From positions 4,127,501 through 4,191,500 of the forward strand of contig JBBBDQ010000750.1 of the NCBI GenBank assembly GCA_037127315.1: 64,000 nt of DNA, written 5' to 3'. This stretch comes from Ascarosepion bandense (taxonomy: Eukaryota > Mollusca > Cephalopoda > Sepiida > Sepiidae). The notes beneath the pieces were generated by a model. That model saw only the letters and a list, made by a program, of their open reading frames with translations, ran no database searches and had not been told where the DNA came from. This document shows positions 1 through 12,500 of this stretch, in pieces. Position numbers and translations under genes: made by a program. How positions within the stretch are numbered: the first letter of the stretch is position 1; each line of letters opens with the position of its first letter.

Positions 1-296
1 ACCTGTTGATTATGCTCCCCAACTACTCCTGTTCATGAACAGAGATTCACATTGTATCAGCCCCTATGGGAAACATCTAAATGTTTTTTAGGTCAGGCAA
101 ACAACAAGCAAATCTGTGTCGCTGAATAAGATATTTTACTGTCACCTTTCTATTCACCAAGATAAAATATGTACATGTTAATTCCTCCAATAAATTAAGA
201 TCAGAAGTCATAAGCGCCATGCTTTGTGTAGAATTACAAGATTGATATTATTATTATTACTACTATTATTATATTTTTAATTAAGTTATACAATTT

Positions 297-475
297 ATAC
301 ACTAAGGACAGGATGAAAAATCTTTATATGTTAAGGGAACTTAGAAAAAAATTTTCTCATATGCTAAGAGCACAGTGAAAAAAAAACCTTATATGCTAAG
401 CGAACTTTGAAAAAAAATCTTTATACATGGAGCACAGTGAAAAAAATCTTGTGCTCAGGGCATAATGAAAAATAT
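297..475. repeat. Degenerate A-rich tandem repeat
   Basis: Four or five imperfect units of roughly 40 bp, each with a TATATGCTAAG-like half followed by a GTGAAAAAAAATC-like half. Too diverged for an exact copy number. Confidence 0.55.
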
Positions 476-1547
476 ATGAAGAGCATTGATAGGATTATGT
501 AAAAAAATATTTGTTTCGTTAAACTGATGCTCTTTGAGGTACCTATGTGTTAAGGTTAGCTTAGTTTGACACAAGACCACCACAATAATGCCACCAGTGA
601 ATATCAAATTGTTATAATGAAATATCTCAGTACCCCCGATGAACACTGTGGTGGACTAAGTCTATCATAAATAAATGAGCAAAAACATTTTTACTTGTGA
701 GTCTTACTTACGGATTAGAACCCAGTAGTATTATTCTCGTCTGTAATAATTTTTGTGCCGAGTAAACCTTTTATTCTATTACACCTGGCTTGATAATCTT
801 TCCACTCAGATTTACACTTTGTTAAATTGTACCCTTGTCAAGGATACAGTAAAAACTATTAATGATTTGCAAAATGAGGAAGCTTACTTTTAACATTTTG
901 GACATGTATGTTTGTATCTAGTCTGAGCTGTTATTATATTTTTCTAAAAATAATTTCAACGCAAGCAAGACAATAAAACCACTAAGATGCAACGATATAC
1001 TTGGTGTCATAGAATATGATAAAAATATACTATTAAGAAGAGAAGACAATAAAGGAACAAGAAATAAGATGAAACGATAACAATTAGCATTGCATTTAAA
1101 TTGCTGAAGATCAAAGTTAACAGGGAAGTGAGAAGTTGGAAGAGAGTTCTACAAGTAAGAATTACGAGAGAAGGAACTGTCATCATAGAACTTACAGTTA
1201 CATCATAAAATCTGTGAAGTTATTACAGTTGTGCAATGTTAGTTTCATAATGCTGCTTAACAAATACAGCATTGTACCATGCTAGGTGTCATTAGTGAAA
1301 ATCAATATACAGTTGTTGTATCCTTGGGAAAGGTACAATGAATTGAGCATCAATGTGGTAAACTACCAAATACGGACATCGTAGAGCAAACCGGATTATT
1401 CTGTACAAAAGTGTCACTGAGAGATTAGTCTACTGCAATATACACTACCATATACTCTCCTCACTAATCAGTAGCTATGACTCCCATATAACAGATGGAC
1501 TCATCCATCCTACTGTACCAGAAGGGGTAGTAGGATATTCCATTCTT

Positions 1548-1576
1548 CTTCTTCTTCTTCTTCTTCTTCTTCTTCT
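1548..1576. repeat. (CTT)n microsatellite
   Basis: About nine to ten uninterrupted TTC/CTT triplets. They directly abut the 3' end of the antisense RTE-type LINE fragment, so they may be that element's simple-repeat tail. Confidence 0.9.
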
Positions 1577-2165
1577 ATGTGCCCTGTCCTTTCAGGATGT
1601 AGGCAATCATGGTTTTCCACATCTCCTTATCCCTTGTGGCTCTTAGCACGCCTTCTCCTGTTACACCATGCAACCCTCGTTCCATCATCCAATTGATTAG
1701 GTCCTTCAAATATGTTATCCGCTGCTTTCCCCTGTCTCTTTTTCCCTCTATCTGGCCTGTTAGTATCAGGTTCTTCAAGCCCTCTTTCCTCATTGGATGT
1801 CCCAGGAACTGCAGCTGTCTCTTCCTGATGCTCAGTATTAATTTCCTTTTCGTTTCCATCATTTCCAAAACCTTGTCATTGCTCGCATGCTCAGTCCATG
1901 ATATTCGCAGCATTCTTCTGCAGAACCACAATTCAGTTGCTTCAAGTTTTTCCTTCATCTTTGATGATATTGTCCAACATTCACTGCCACATTGAAGAAT
2001 CGACATCACATAGCAATCCAGTACTCTCTTCTTTGTTTCTAGCAAAATTGTCCTGTTTCTTAATACTTTACTCAACTTCTGGAATGCTACCTTCGCCATG
2101 CCAATTCACCTTCGGATCTCTGTGTCGCACTTTCCGTCTTCTGTTAGAACACTTCCCAGGTGAGG
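1575..2165 (-). mobile_element. RTE-type LINE, 3' end of the ORF
   Basis: The minus strand encodes 174 uninterrupted residues matching the C-terminal region of endonuclease/reverse transcriptase proteins of the RTE/BovB type: KVLRNRTILLETKKRVLDCY, then SILQCGSECWTI, RKRQLQFLGHPMRKEGL, IEGKRDRGKQRITYL and a final TMIAYILKG. It is truncated 5' as usual for LINE copies and lacks the RT palm. The open frame suggests a fairly young insertion. Similar, more decayed pieces lie at 7800-8490, 27290-27455, 34100-34215, 53000-53230 and 59080-59410. The clade name is from memory of similar proteins and is moderately certain. Confidence 0.8.
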
Positions 2166-2320
2166 ATATTCCATTACAACAACTGTAATCAAAATGAATG
2201 TTCAAACTATCACAAAAATTAAAAATAATAGAAATAAAATCAACTTTATTTTGAACTTATCTGTACATTTCATTTTGAACATTTTTTTTAAAAATCTGTT
2301 TTTTTGTTTTTGTTTTACAG

Positions 2321-3554
2321 TTTCCAAATCAAAGGAACCTATCAGTGGGAGTGAAGTACCAATCCAGCCTTTGGAATCTTGTTCTGTGGACAGTCCAGAA
2401 GTAACAAGTTCTCCTGGCAGTTCTAAGAGTGACAGCGACAGTATCTCCAGTAATTCTCCGCTTCGACCCACTTCCAAAACCCCACTCAGTAGTTCCAAAT
2501 CAACGCCAACACTTCAATGTTCTAAGCCTGAGAAAACTGACCGAAGCTCCATAGTGAACCATATAAAAGTAGAACATACCTCTAATGTTATTGACGATCA
2601 TGATGTGACTAACACAGTTGATGAAATTTCAAATAACATTGATGAACTGTCTGGGATGTCTGAGAGTCCACCTCTGGAGCGAAAGCAAGGTGAAGGCGCT
2701 GATTCTCCAGAACCAGCAAGAACTTCTACTGTTGAGTCTGTAGCAGATGATACAAAACTTGAGTCGCCGCCAGAGTTTGATCCTGGGACATTACTAGCCA
2801 ATAACGAACCAGCTCTTTCCAGAAATTTGTACAGAGATGATGTCTGGAAAGTTACAGACACTATATACAAACGAAAGTCCAGTGCTCCAAGTACTTCTTC
2901 AGTGTTCCCACCAAAAGAATTGCAACCAGCCCCGGTGACTAAATCTGAGAGTGACCCTTCTTCGTTAAATGAACCTAAGGAAGCCTTGGCCAATGATAAT
3001 CTTTTGTTCCCACCCACTGATTTGAGTAAATCCTGCGTTGACAAAGCAATCTCACCTTTGGAAAAGATGATAGATAATACATATCAAATGAAAATTGATG
3101 ACATTCCAGGTATGCCTGCAGAAGACCAAACAATCCTGAGGGAGAAACCAGTGTCAAGAAAGAAAAATGCACGTCCACGAAGTCTCTCCAAAAAAGACAT
3201 GGACACGTTCCAGTTACACCAGGTCGAACAGCCCTGGGCACAGTTAGAATCTGCCTGTAATCTGCCGCGGTCAGACAGCTTGGAATCGGCTACAGAAGAG
3301 GACTTTTACAGAATGTATCGGTCAGCATCTGCTGGCAACTTTTTAGACTCTCCAATGCTTAGCATAAAGTCTACGACGACAAAAACTAGCAAGGAACCGC
3401 AGCAGAACTCAGAAGAGAAAGAGAGTGAGAAGAAAGATGTGATACACAGGCAGGTACTCCTTCCAAAACTGGTGAACAGTTGGTTGGTGTGGGGTGTGCC
3501 TGAAAACATCAATAGCCTGGCTGTCACACACATGCATATTTGGTATTCTGATAG
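2321..3554 (+). CDS. TECPR2: TECPR2 exon: disordered linker and start of TECPR region
   Basis: An unusually long exon (1234 nt). It starts in phase after TTTTACAG and ends ATAG|GTAAGTG. It encodes about 411 residues. Roughly the first 380 are rich in Ser, Pro, Glu and Thr with no predicted fold (for example SSPGSSKSDSDSISSNSP), as expected for the linker between WD40 and TECPR halves of TECPR2. The last 35 residues (LPKLVNSWLVWGVPENIN, then MHIWYSD) begin a beta-propeller strand. The linker has acidic patches and many Ser/Thr-Pro sites, so phosphoregulation is plausible but inferred. The long ORF running upstream of 2321 is intronic read-through, because the 20 codons before it are oligo-T/A. 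Confidence 0.88.
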
Positions 3555-6500
3555 GTAAGTGATATAAACATTTCTAGATCACTGTTATATCTGAGGAATA
3601 GCAGGGTAGTAAAAATAGCTACAAAGTATAAGCTGTGGAGAGCCATGATAATCTACGTTATGATGGGACACACAACATATATCTGAAATATCAATGAAGG
3701 TGTTCATGTAAGCATTTGTTCCAAGCACTCATTGTAAAATGTGTATTTGATGATGTAAAAAAAATTCAACCAAATTTAAATTTAGCATTACATTATTAGA
3801 GACTAGCAGTATAGCCCGGCGTTGCTCGGGTGTAATGAAAGCTTTAAAACTAATCCATGGTCCTGGAGCTTAGACTCTTTGGACGTTGGCATGAAAGACT
3901 AAAAAGCAATAGCTATTTCCAGTTATAGCGAAACCGTAGACTGAAAGAAAAATGAATGGATGTAAATCAAATTTTGATTTCCTGGTATTGATATCAAATA
4001 AGTTTTTTCGTTGTAAACTGAATTTTGAAGGCTAAATAAGTCCTCTGAGTAAATGGTATCATGGCTGAGACTAAGAACTACAATTATACCTACTTAGAGC
4101 CAAACCTGAAGCAAAAACTAAAATAAAAGGGCTGAAAAAAATACAGACATACAGGCAGAAAAACAGACACACACAAACATCTTGCCTTTTATATATATAT
4201 TATCGATTTTCTGCACTATTGTAAGAATTGCAACCTTGAAACTTTTGAATATCGTTTCTTATGTCTTTGTCTATGAGTGTATCAAATTTAATTAAAATCG
4301 GACCACTCCTTCTATAACCCGATTTTTTCGATTATCAATTTTTGATATTTGTCGGGGGTACCTCAACACAAAACCTAGCTAAAAACACTCGCAGATGCTT
4401 ATAGTACAACTGTGTAAATTTTCAATAAAATTGGTTCAGCTGTTTCGGAGTCTATAGGTAACAGACACACAGAGAGACAAAGTTCCATTTATAAATAAGT
4501 TTAGATTTGATCAAGGTATAAGTATTGGGAGTTTGGTATTTCGACATGTAATGGTTAGCAATCTTGTCTAACTATGTCAGTTATGACTAGTGAGTTTGAC
4601 CTTCACTGAATGTTCCATTTTTTCACCCCTGTGCTACATATAAGTTACACTTACTAAAGCACTAAAAGTATTGGTAGTCAGCTTCATCTCAGTAAACATT
4701 AGCCTTCAAGATACTTCAATTTTCTGTGTAAAACAAAGTTAATATTTTTTACCCATTTTTTTTATAGCAGGTAAAGGTTGGAGGTCATGTTATATGAGAC
4801 CAAATGTAGTATATTTGTTATATTTGTTTACAGACTAAATGTGTCTCCTAAGGCCTGCAGGTTCTTTGTAAACTTTTAGGCCTATGGAATATTAGAACAG
4901 GTTGATTTAATTAGATTTGTAGCTTTTACTAATTTTTGAGCATTTAGTTTTAAAGATCATCTGAAAAAAATGTACAGAAATAACTAGTTTCTACAGGTTT
5001 TTGCTTTTATAGCAAAAACCTGTTGAAACTAGTTATTTCTGTACATGACTTAAAATTTGAAACTAGTTATTTCTGTACATGACTTAAAATTTTTACTATT
5101 TACTATTCCATTTACTTGGATTTATTTTAAATAAAGTTCTTGGTGATCTTGATGCTTCTGTACTCGAGCTTGCTATTGAATAAGAGAGCAGAAATTATGA
5201 CAGGTTGTTTGCATACAAAACAATATTTAATAACTAATATAGAGCCTGAATGGCATTCACAGCAACAGGATAGCAAAATGATTTTATGTAATTTTTCATG
5301 TAATCTTATATGATTTTTTTTCTTTTTAGGACATAAATTATGTAAAAATTGTCCAAATGTGCTTACCGTATTTGGAACATAAAACATACACACTACTCTA
5401 CCAACACACATGACAATACATACATTTTGTTACATGTAAAATAAAATTCATCCTTGATAATGGCTAAAATCATAGCCAAAAGCACTCGGATAAACAAGAC
5501 ATTCAGACAATTTTTATATAATTCAGCTCCTCAAAAAAAAAAACATTGTAAGATCATATGAAAAATTACATAAAAAACTTAACCCTTATACTTTGTCTGT
5601 CATTTTTAATGAAATCTGTATAAAAGAGATTGCTGCCCAAATATGCAATATATATACATCTTCTACTTCTTCAGGTGAAAATAATCACAGACAAGATTCT
5701 ACAGTGGCATGAGCAGTGATAATTTCTGCACCAGACGAATTTTTGAGAATGGCTCAACTAAAACATCTATATATATAAATGTAAACATGTTACAGAAATT
5801 AACAAATTTTAACGAAACTTGGTTATAAACAACCGACAATTTGAAATGAATTGTTTGAATATTATTTTTTATTGATACTCATATTTAAGTAGATATTCTG
5901 TTTTTTAATAAAACAGTATTATATATTTATATCTACTGGCCTGATTAAATAAATATATAATACTGTTTAATTAAAAAACAGAATATGTACTTAAATACGA
6001 GTATTGATAAAAAATAATGTTCAAACAATTCATTTCATATATATAAATGGATATGTCTGTCCCTCTGTGTGTTTGTGTGTCTCCATTCTAATGATCTATA
6101 CTGCTCTGAAATCCTTGGTCCGATTTCAACTAAAACTGGGTCACTTGTTGATCATGACATGAACCTTTGATGTACGCAAAAAACTTTTGAATCAATTTAC
6201 AAGGTTTAGCAGAAATAACTGAAACACTTAGAATTTACAAACTCTTCTCCTCCGAGATGCATTATACAAATTCAACCAAAACCGGTTAACTTGTAAATCA
6301 AGGTCCGAACCTTTGATGTATGCAAAGACTTTTTGAATCAATATACAGGGTTCATCAAAAATTAATGACAAATATAATTTTGGGTGGTCTTTTGTGCACC
6401 TTTATGCATTTTTTCAAGACACTTCACTCAGATCCAACCAAAACTGAGTCACTGGTAGCTCAAAGTCTGATACCTTAATATGTGAACAAAAATTTCAATA

Positions 6501-9500
6501 GACACATAGTGTGCAGCAAAAATTAATGGAAAATATTGCTTTTTGCTATCGTTTATTTCTCTGAAACATTTAGTTGTATTCCATCAAAAATCGGGTATTT
6601 TTTGCAACTTCTACCTTATCATATTCCATAAAAATTTCATATTTTCTACAAGATGCCAACCCTTCTGAAGTTGCAAGGATAATACATCCACTTCTTCTGC
6701 ATCACAACTTCATCGCATCACATTACAGGCTTTTGTAACACCCGCCCCTGTTCTCCCAATTGTACATACATCATTCCCATTTATTGGGAAAATTGACCAA
6801 GCATGAATCCTATTTTACAAATACAGCAATAACCAGTACTTTGCATTTTTTAACTTATGTGTTGCGGCAACCTCATACTGCAGCCTTTTGAATAGGCACT
6901 TGACCTTTTCATTTCAACATAATCACTAAAAATCCCAGAGCAATGCCAGGCTGTACAGCTAGTCTATTAATAAAACAATAAACAGAAACAAATAAAAATA
7001 CTGGACTTCGCTGCATCTCAAACTTCTTTACATTTCATTTTGTAAATATTAAGGTTTGAGTAGCATAGTAATCACCACAACCAGAAATAATAATTTGTTT
7101 TTTCAAAACTCTTTGTTATATCAATCACTCTGTGTCATGTATATAAAAAAATAAAAAAGTTAAGTGTGGTGATCTTGTTTGTTATGTAAATTAATTTTGA
7201 ATTATTCTCACCATGAATGCTGAGATAAGTCTGCCCATACAATGTGATTTCTTAAAATTAAAAGAAAATTACTTTTTTAAATACATAATTTGAGTTATTA
7301 TTTCATAAATTACTAAAAATAAAGCAGTCCAGATTACGGATTTTGAAACAAAAAAATTATTTTTTTACAATTTAAGAAATATTAAAAAAGAATTTGGAAA
7401 AAATTGATAGCTTATGGTCAACTTAACTATTGTACAAATTGTTAAGAAAATAAATTGGAGTGTATATCTCAACATATAAAAACCAAGTAATACTTTTTTA
7501 ACTTTTTTTTTAAAGTCATCCTAGTCCTAATTACCATCAATTTTTTTTTTAATGTTATGTCTCTTCAGGATATAGTTGATCATTTATAGTTAATTCATAA
7601 CAATTTATGGTTTCTTAAAAAAATAGTGAAGTGGTTTCCCATTGCCTTCTGCACAGTTTTGAATTCAACATTGTCCTTCTACCTTCCAAGGGGTCTCATC
7701 TACTCTGCTTTTTAACCCATAGCTAGAGATACCCTTAAATATAGTTATTCAAAATTAAAAGCAAAAGTAACTGCTTATCTTAAAATATACATCTTTTTCT
7801 TCAGTGTTCCGTGTCACTTCAGGATGTATGTGATCATGGCATTCCATATCTCCCTATCTTTTGTAGCTCTTAACACCCTTTCTTTTGTTACCCTCTCTCT
7901 TTCCCTCTATCTATGCTGTCAGTATCATATTCTCCAAGCCCTCTTTCCTCATTACATGTCCCAGAGACTTCAGATGCCTTTTCCTGATGTTTATTATCAG
8001 TTTCCTTTTTGTTTCAATTCTCTCCAAAACCTTTTTGTTGCTAACATGTTAAGTCCATGGTATCATCAGGATCCTTCTGTAAGTTGTTCTTTTATCTTTG
8101 ATGCAATTGTCCAGCATTCACTGCCATATTGAAGGACAGACATCACATAATAACTGAGTACTCACTTCTTTGTTGCCAATGAAATTTTCTCCCAATACTC
8201 TACTCAGCATTTGGAATGCATCTTTGACCATGCCAATATGCCTTCAGATCTCAGTGTCTCACATTCTGTCTTCTGTTTGAACACTTCCCAGGTATTTAAA
8301 TTTCTGTACCTGCTTGATTTTCGTATCCCCAACCTGTAATTGGCATATTGGGCTTCTTTTTTTACTAATGAATATGCATTCAGTTTTCTTGTAGGTTATA
8401 TTTAGTTAGTTCTTTCATTCCGCTTTCTCTAGCTACCTTCTGTAGGAGGACTCGTAGTTTCCTTTCTTTGTCTGCTATCAGTACTCACATGATTTAAAAA
8501 CATTGTATTTTCTCCTCTAAAAAAGCAAAACAAAAATATAATTTAGTGGACCTGAAGGAGACTACCACCACCTTTCAATTTGTTGTTTTTCATTTTTTTT
8601 TTTTACTTTTTTTAATGCAATCTTATTGATTACATTCTAAATATTCCGACTGACAAAAAATATGTGGAAAAATTTCAATATTTAAACAATTTTATGTGGG
8701 GGGCTCAGTTTTTCATACAACGTTATAGTAAATCAATCCTCCATTTTGGAACTACTTGCCCGTACGACATTAGCACCACCTGTAAATTTGTTGATTATCA
8801 ATTTTTTTTTTACTTTTTTCAGTACAATCTTATCAATTAAACCCTAAACTTTCTGATTGACAAAATAATTTATAAAAATTCCAATATTTCAACAGTTTTA
8901 GGGGGCTCAGCTTTTCATACAACTTTATAGTAAATCGATCCTGTGCAATTAACTTTTTTGTTTGCACATATTCAACAAGTGAATCCTTTGCAAAATTTTT
9001 TAATAAAGTCATTCTTGGAGTTTCTGAGGAAGATGCCATTGTAAGAACTGAAGACAACTTGAAAAAGACAAAACAAGAGCAACAACTCGTCCCAAAAAAC
9101 CAAAGCAAAGCGACCCTAATGCGAGTGGTTTCAAAATGGAGGATCGATTTACTATAACGTTGTATGAGAAACTGAGCCCCCCACTAAAATTGTTTAAATA
9201 TTGAAATTCTTCCAAATTTTTTTTTTTGATAATCGGAAACATTATGTAATAATCAATAGAACTGCACTGAAAAAAGTTAAAAAAAATGAAAAACAACAAG
9301 TTGAAAGGTGGTTGTAGTCTCCTTCAGGTTTACCCATAATTCTTTTGCAATTTCAAAAACAAAACAGCTCTTATAAATGTTCAGTCTACTTATCTAACAT
9401 ACATTAGGGTTAACATGTATCAGGGTCAATGACACAAATCTGTCAAAACTTTCATTCATGCTTATTATATACAAAGTGAAATAGTAAAAGCTGAAAGTAT

Positions 9501-12500
9501 ATTTATAGAAATTCATTATGAATGTTTTATTTTTGGAATGCTTTGAAAACAACACAAATGTATCAGAAATTTGTTTACAGTAAAAATATATTGTTTATTT
9601 TAATACTGGCAGTTTTGTGGGTAAGATTATTCAATGAAAGTTTTATTCTTATTAACAATTATTTATGAAATGACACAGCAAAATTGTATCAAAAGATTTA
9701 TTGCGAATGTTTATGCTAAAGCTTCCACTCTTTTGCTCACCCTCACCCCTGTGGTCCTTTCTTTCGCTCTCCATTTCTCACACTGTCCACTCTTTCACTT
9801 TTGCCCATTTGCTCTCTTTCCCTCACACTCTGTTCCACTCTCTTCACATTCTTCACTGTTTACTCTTTCTCTTCTACTATATACCATTGCTGTCCCTTTC
9901 TTTCTTGCCCTTCACTAAAATTCACTCTCTCTTCCTCCCTGTCTCTCCTCTCCTGCCATTCAGTCTATCTTCTTCCTCCTACCTAATTTGCTTTCTTTCC
10001 CTTCTTCCTCCTACCTAATTTGCTTTCTTTCCCTTCTTCCTCCTACCTAATTTGCTTTCTTTCCCTTCTTCCTCCTACCTAATTTGCTTTCTTTCCCTTC
10101 TTCCTCCTACCTAATTTGCTTTCTTTCCCTTCTTCCTCCTACCTAATTTGCTTTCTTTCCCTTCTTCCTCCTACCTAATTTGCTTTCTTTCCCTTCTTCC
10201 TCCTACCTAATTTGCTTTCTTTCCCTTCTTCCTCCTACCTAATTTGCTTTCTTTCCCTTCTTCCTCCTACCTAATTTGCTTTCTTTCCCTTCTTCCTCCT
10301 ACCTAATTTGCTTTCTTTCCCTTCTTCCTCCTACCTAATTTGCTTTCTTTCCCTTCTTCCTCCTACCTAATTTGCTTTCTTTCCCTTCTTCCTCCTACCT
10401 AATTTGCTTTCTTTCCCTTCTTCCTCCTACCTAATTTGCTTTCTTTCCCTTCTTCCTCCTACCTAATTTGCTTTCTTTCCCTTCTTCCTCCTACCTAATT
10501 TGCTTTCTTTCCCTTCTTCCTCCTACCTAATTTGCTTTCTTTCCCTTCTTCCTCCTACCTAATTTGCTTTCTTTCCCTTCTTCCTCCTACCTAATTTGCT
10601 TTCTTTCCCTTCTTCCTCCTACCTAATTTGCTTTCTTTCCCTTCTTCCTCCTACCTAATTTGCTTTCTTTCCCTTCTTCCTCCTACCTAATTTGCTTTCT
10701 TTCCCTTCTTCCTCCTACCTAATTTGCTTTCTTTCCCTTCTTCCTCCTACCTAATTTGCTTTCTTTCCCTTCGTCCTCCTACCTAATTTGCTTTCTTTCC
10801 CTTCGTCCTCCTACCTAATTTGCTCTCTTTCCCTCCTTCTTCTCCTGAATTGCTCCCTCTTCTCTCTCTTCCACTGAATTTGCTTCCTCTCATTAATTCA
10901 ATCTGTTTCTCCCACCTCTAACCTAATTTGCTTTCTCTCTCTTTCTAGTGTTTTCCAACCACAAGACTGTTTAACAAAAAATGAAAATACCATTAAATCA
11001 TACAGCCTATATGTGAAAGTTCTATCAAAGACTTAGACAGACAGCACATGTCCAGAAAACTGTGAAATCTACCCACTCCCTTGACTAATCAAACACCCAC
11101 AAGTATTACTGGAATACACCAAATATCCTAAAGTTAAGACCAATCCCATTACCTTCTAAGACAAATTACTCTCCATCCAAAACAATTACCCCAGCCATCT
11201 TTCACTATACACTGATTGATCAAAAGATGGAAATAAAATGGGAGATGCTACAATTCTGAACATAACATATCTAGTAAAGCGATTCCCAGTTAAAGTCTCC
11301 ATATACAGTGTTGAAATATCAGCTATTGACCTGGCTTGAGATATCATAACAAGAAACAACTTTAAAGAAATTTATCATCTTTTCAGACACCATGTCAGTA
11401 CTTGTATCAGTATAAAATAAGAAAATCACAAGTCCACTAGCAATAAAACTATTGAACTGATTCAATGACATCTCAAAAAATGAAAACATCACATTCTGCT
11501 GCATACTACTGAGTCATATGTAGAGAAATGACAGTGCTAATACAGCAATAAAGAAGTATCAATCAAACAGCAAAATGCCCTACACAAATTACAAACAAAC
11601 CATCAACAAATATATGGAAAAAAAGATGGCAAGAGCTTTGGGACTCTTGCCCAAACAATAAATTACATGAAATAAAATCAACCATAGGAGAGTGGCAGAG
11701 CTACACACTGTCCAGGAAAGTGTTGATACTGAGTAGGTTCCATATAGGACACACATCTATCATGCACTCATACCTACTAAAAGGAAAGGAAATCCCAATA
11801 TGCATGACATGCCATGAAAAGTACACAGAAAGTTATATACTGACAACACGTAAGAACCTGAAACTAGTCCTTCTTCCATTTTACCTAATTCACTTTAACT
11901 CCTTTCATTCTACCTTTCTCTCTCTCTACCTCCTTCTATTCTCCCTCATTTGTCCTCTCCATCTAATTTGGTTACTTTCCCACCTTCAATCTAATTTGTT
12001 TGATCTCCATCCCTCCTTCCATTTAATTTGCTCTCCTCCCACATGATTCACTCTCTCTCACTCCTTCCTATCTAATTCACTCTCACTCTTTCTCTCCTAA
12101 CCTTACTTACTCTTATACATTAATTGTTTCAATTTTTCATTTTCTGTCTTTTTCAGGAGTGAGAATCTGTTTTACCGACAAACAGATTCAATGTCTGGAG
12201 CCTGGCAAAAAGTTGACCTTTCTGCACAGCAAATAGCCGTATCTCGATCAGGCTATATCTGGTGGCGCCTTCACCAGAATACAGTCTACGTTGGCACAGG
12301 AATCAGTTCCAAAAAGGTAGAAGGCAAGAAGCAGGTAGAGGCAATCCGGGATGTTACATATATAGCTGTTGATGAAGACTGTGGCTGGTAAGCAAGATGC
12401 ATTTCTTGAGATGCCATTTGTAAGTCACGCAAAGTATACATAAATAGTCTATTAGCTGAAAATCTTTGAAAACCAAAAAGTCTTTGTGGAAGTGCATGTT

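Larger units (their letters stand above)
1..2320 (+). other. Intron upstream of the first exon in view (3' part)
   Basis: No coding exon was recognised here. The interval holds a degenerate A-rich tandem repeat (about 297-475), a CTT microsatellite and an antisense RTE-type LINE fragment. Positions 1080-1200 look like a worn copy of the LINE 3' family seen intact near 44100-44400. The intron ends in a strong polypyrimidine tract (2282-2316) and TTTTACAG at 2313-2320. Nothing recognisable is seen in 480-1080 or in 1260-1540. Confidence 0.6.

Noticed and set aside
2194..2320. Upstream extension of the first exon to an ATG at 2194
   Set aside because: These codons are oligo-T/A and cover the polypyrimidine tract and AG acceptor of a normal intron end.
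2598..3241. Antisense ORFs under the first TECPR2 exon
   Set aside because: They mirror a real coding exon whose codon phase continues into nine further exons.
9966..10830. CRISPR-like array of 32-bp repeats
   Set aside because: The units are contiguous with no spacers and the sequence is eukaryotic intron; it is a minisatellite.
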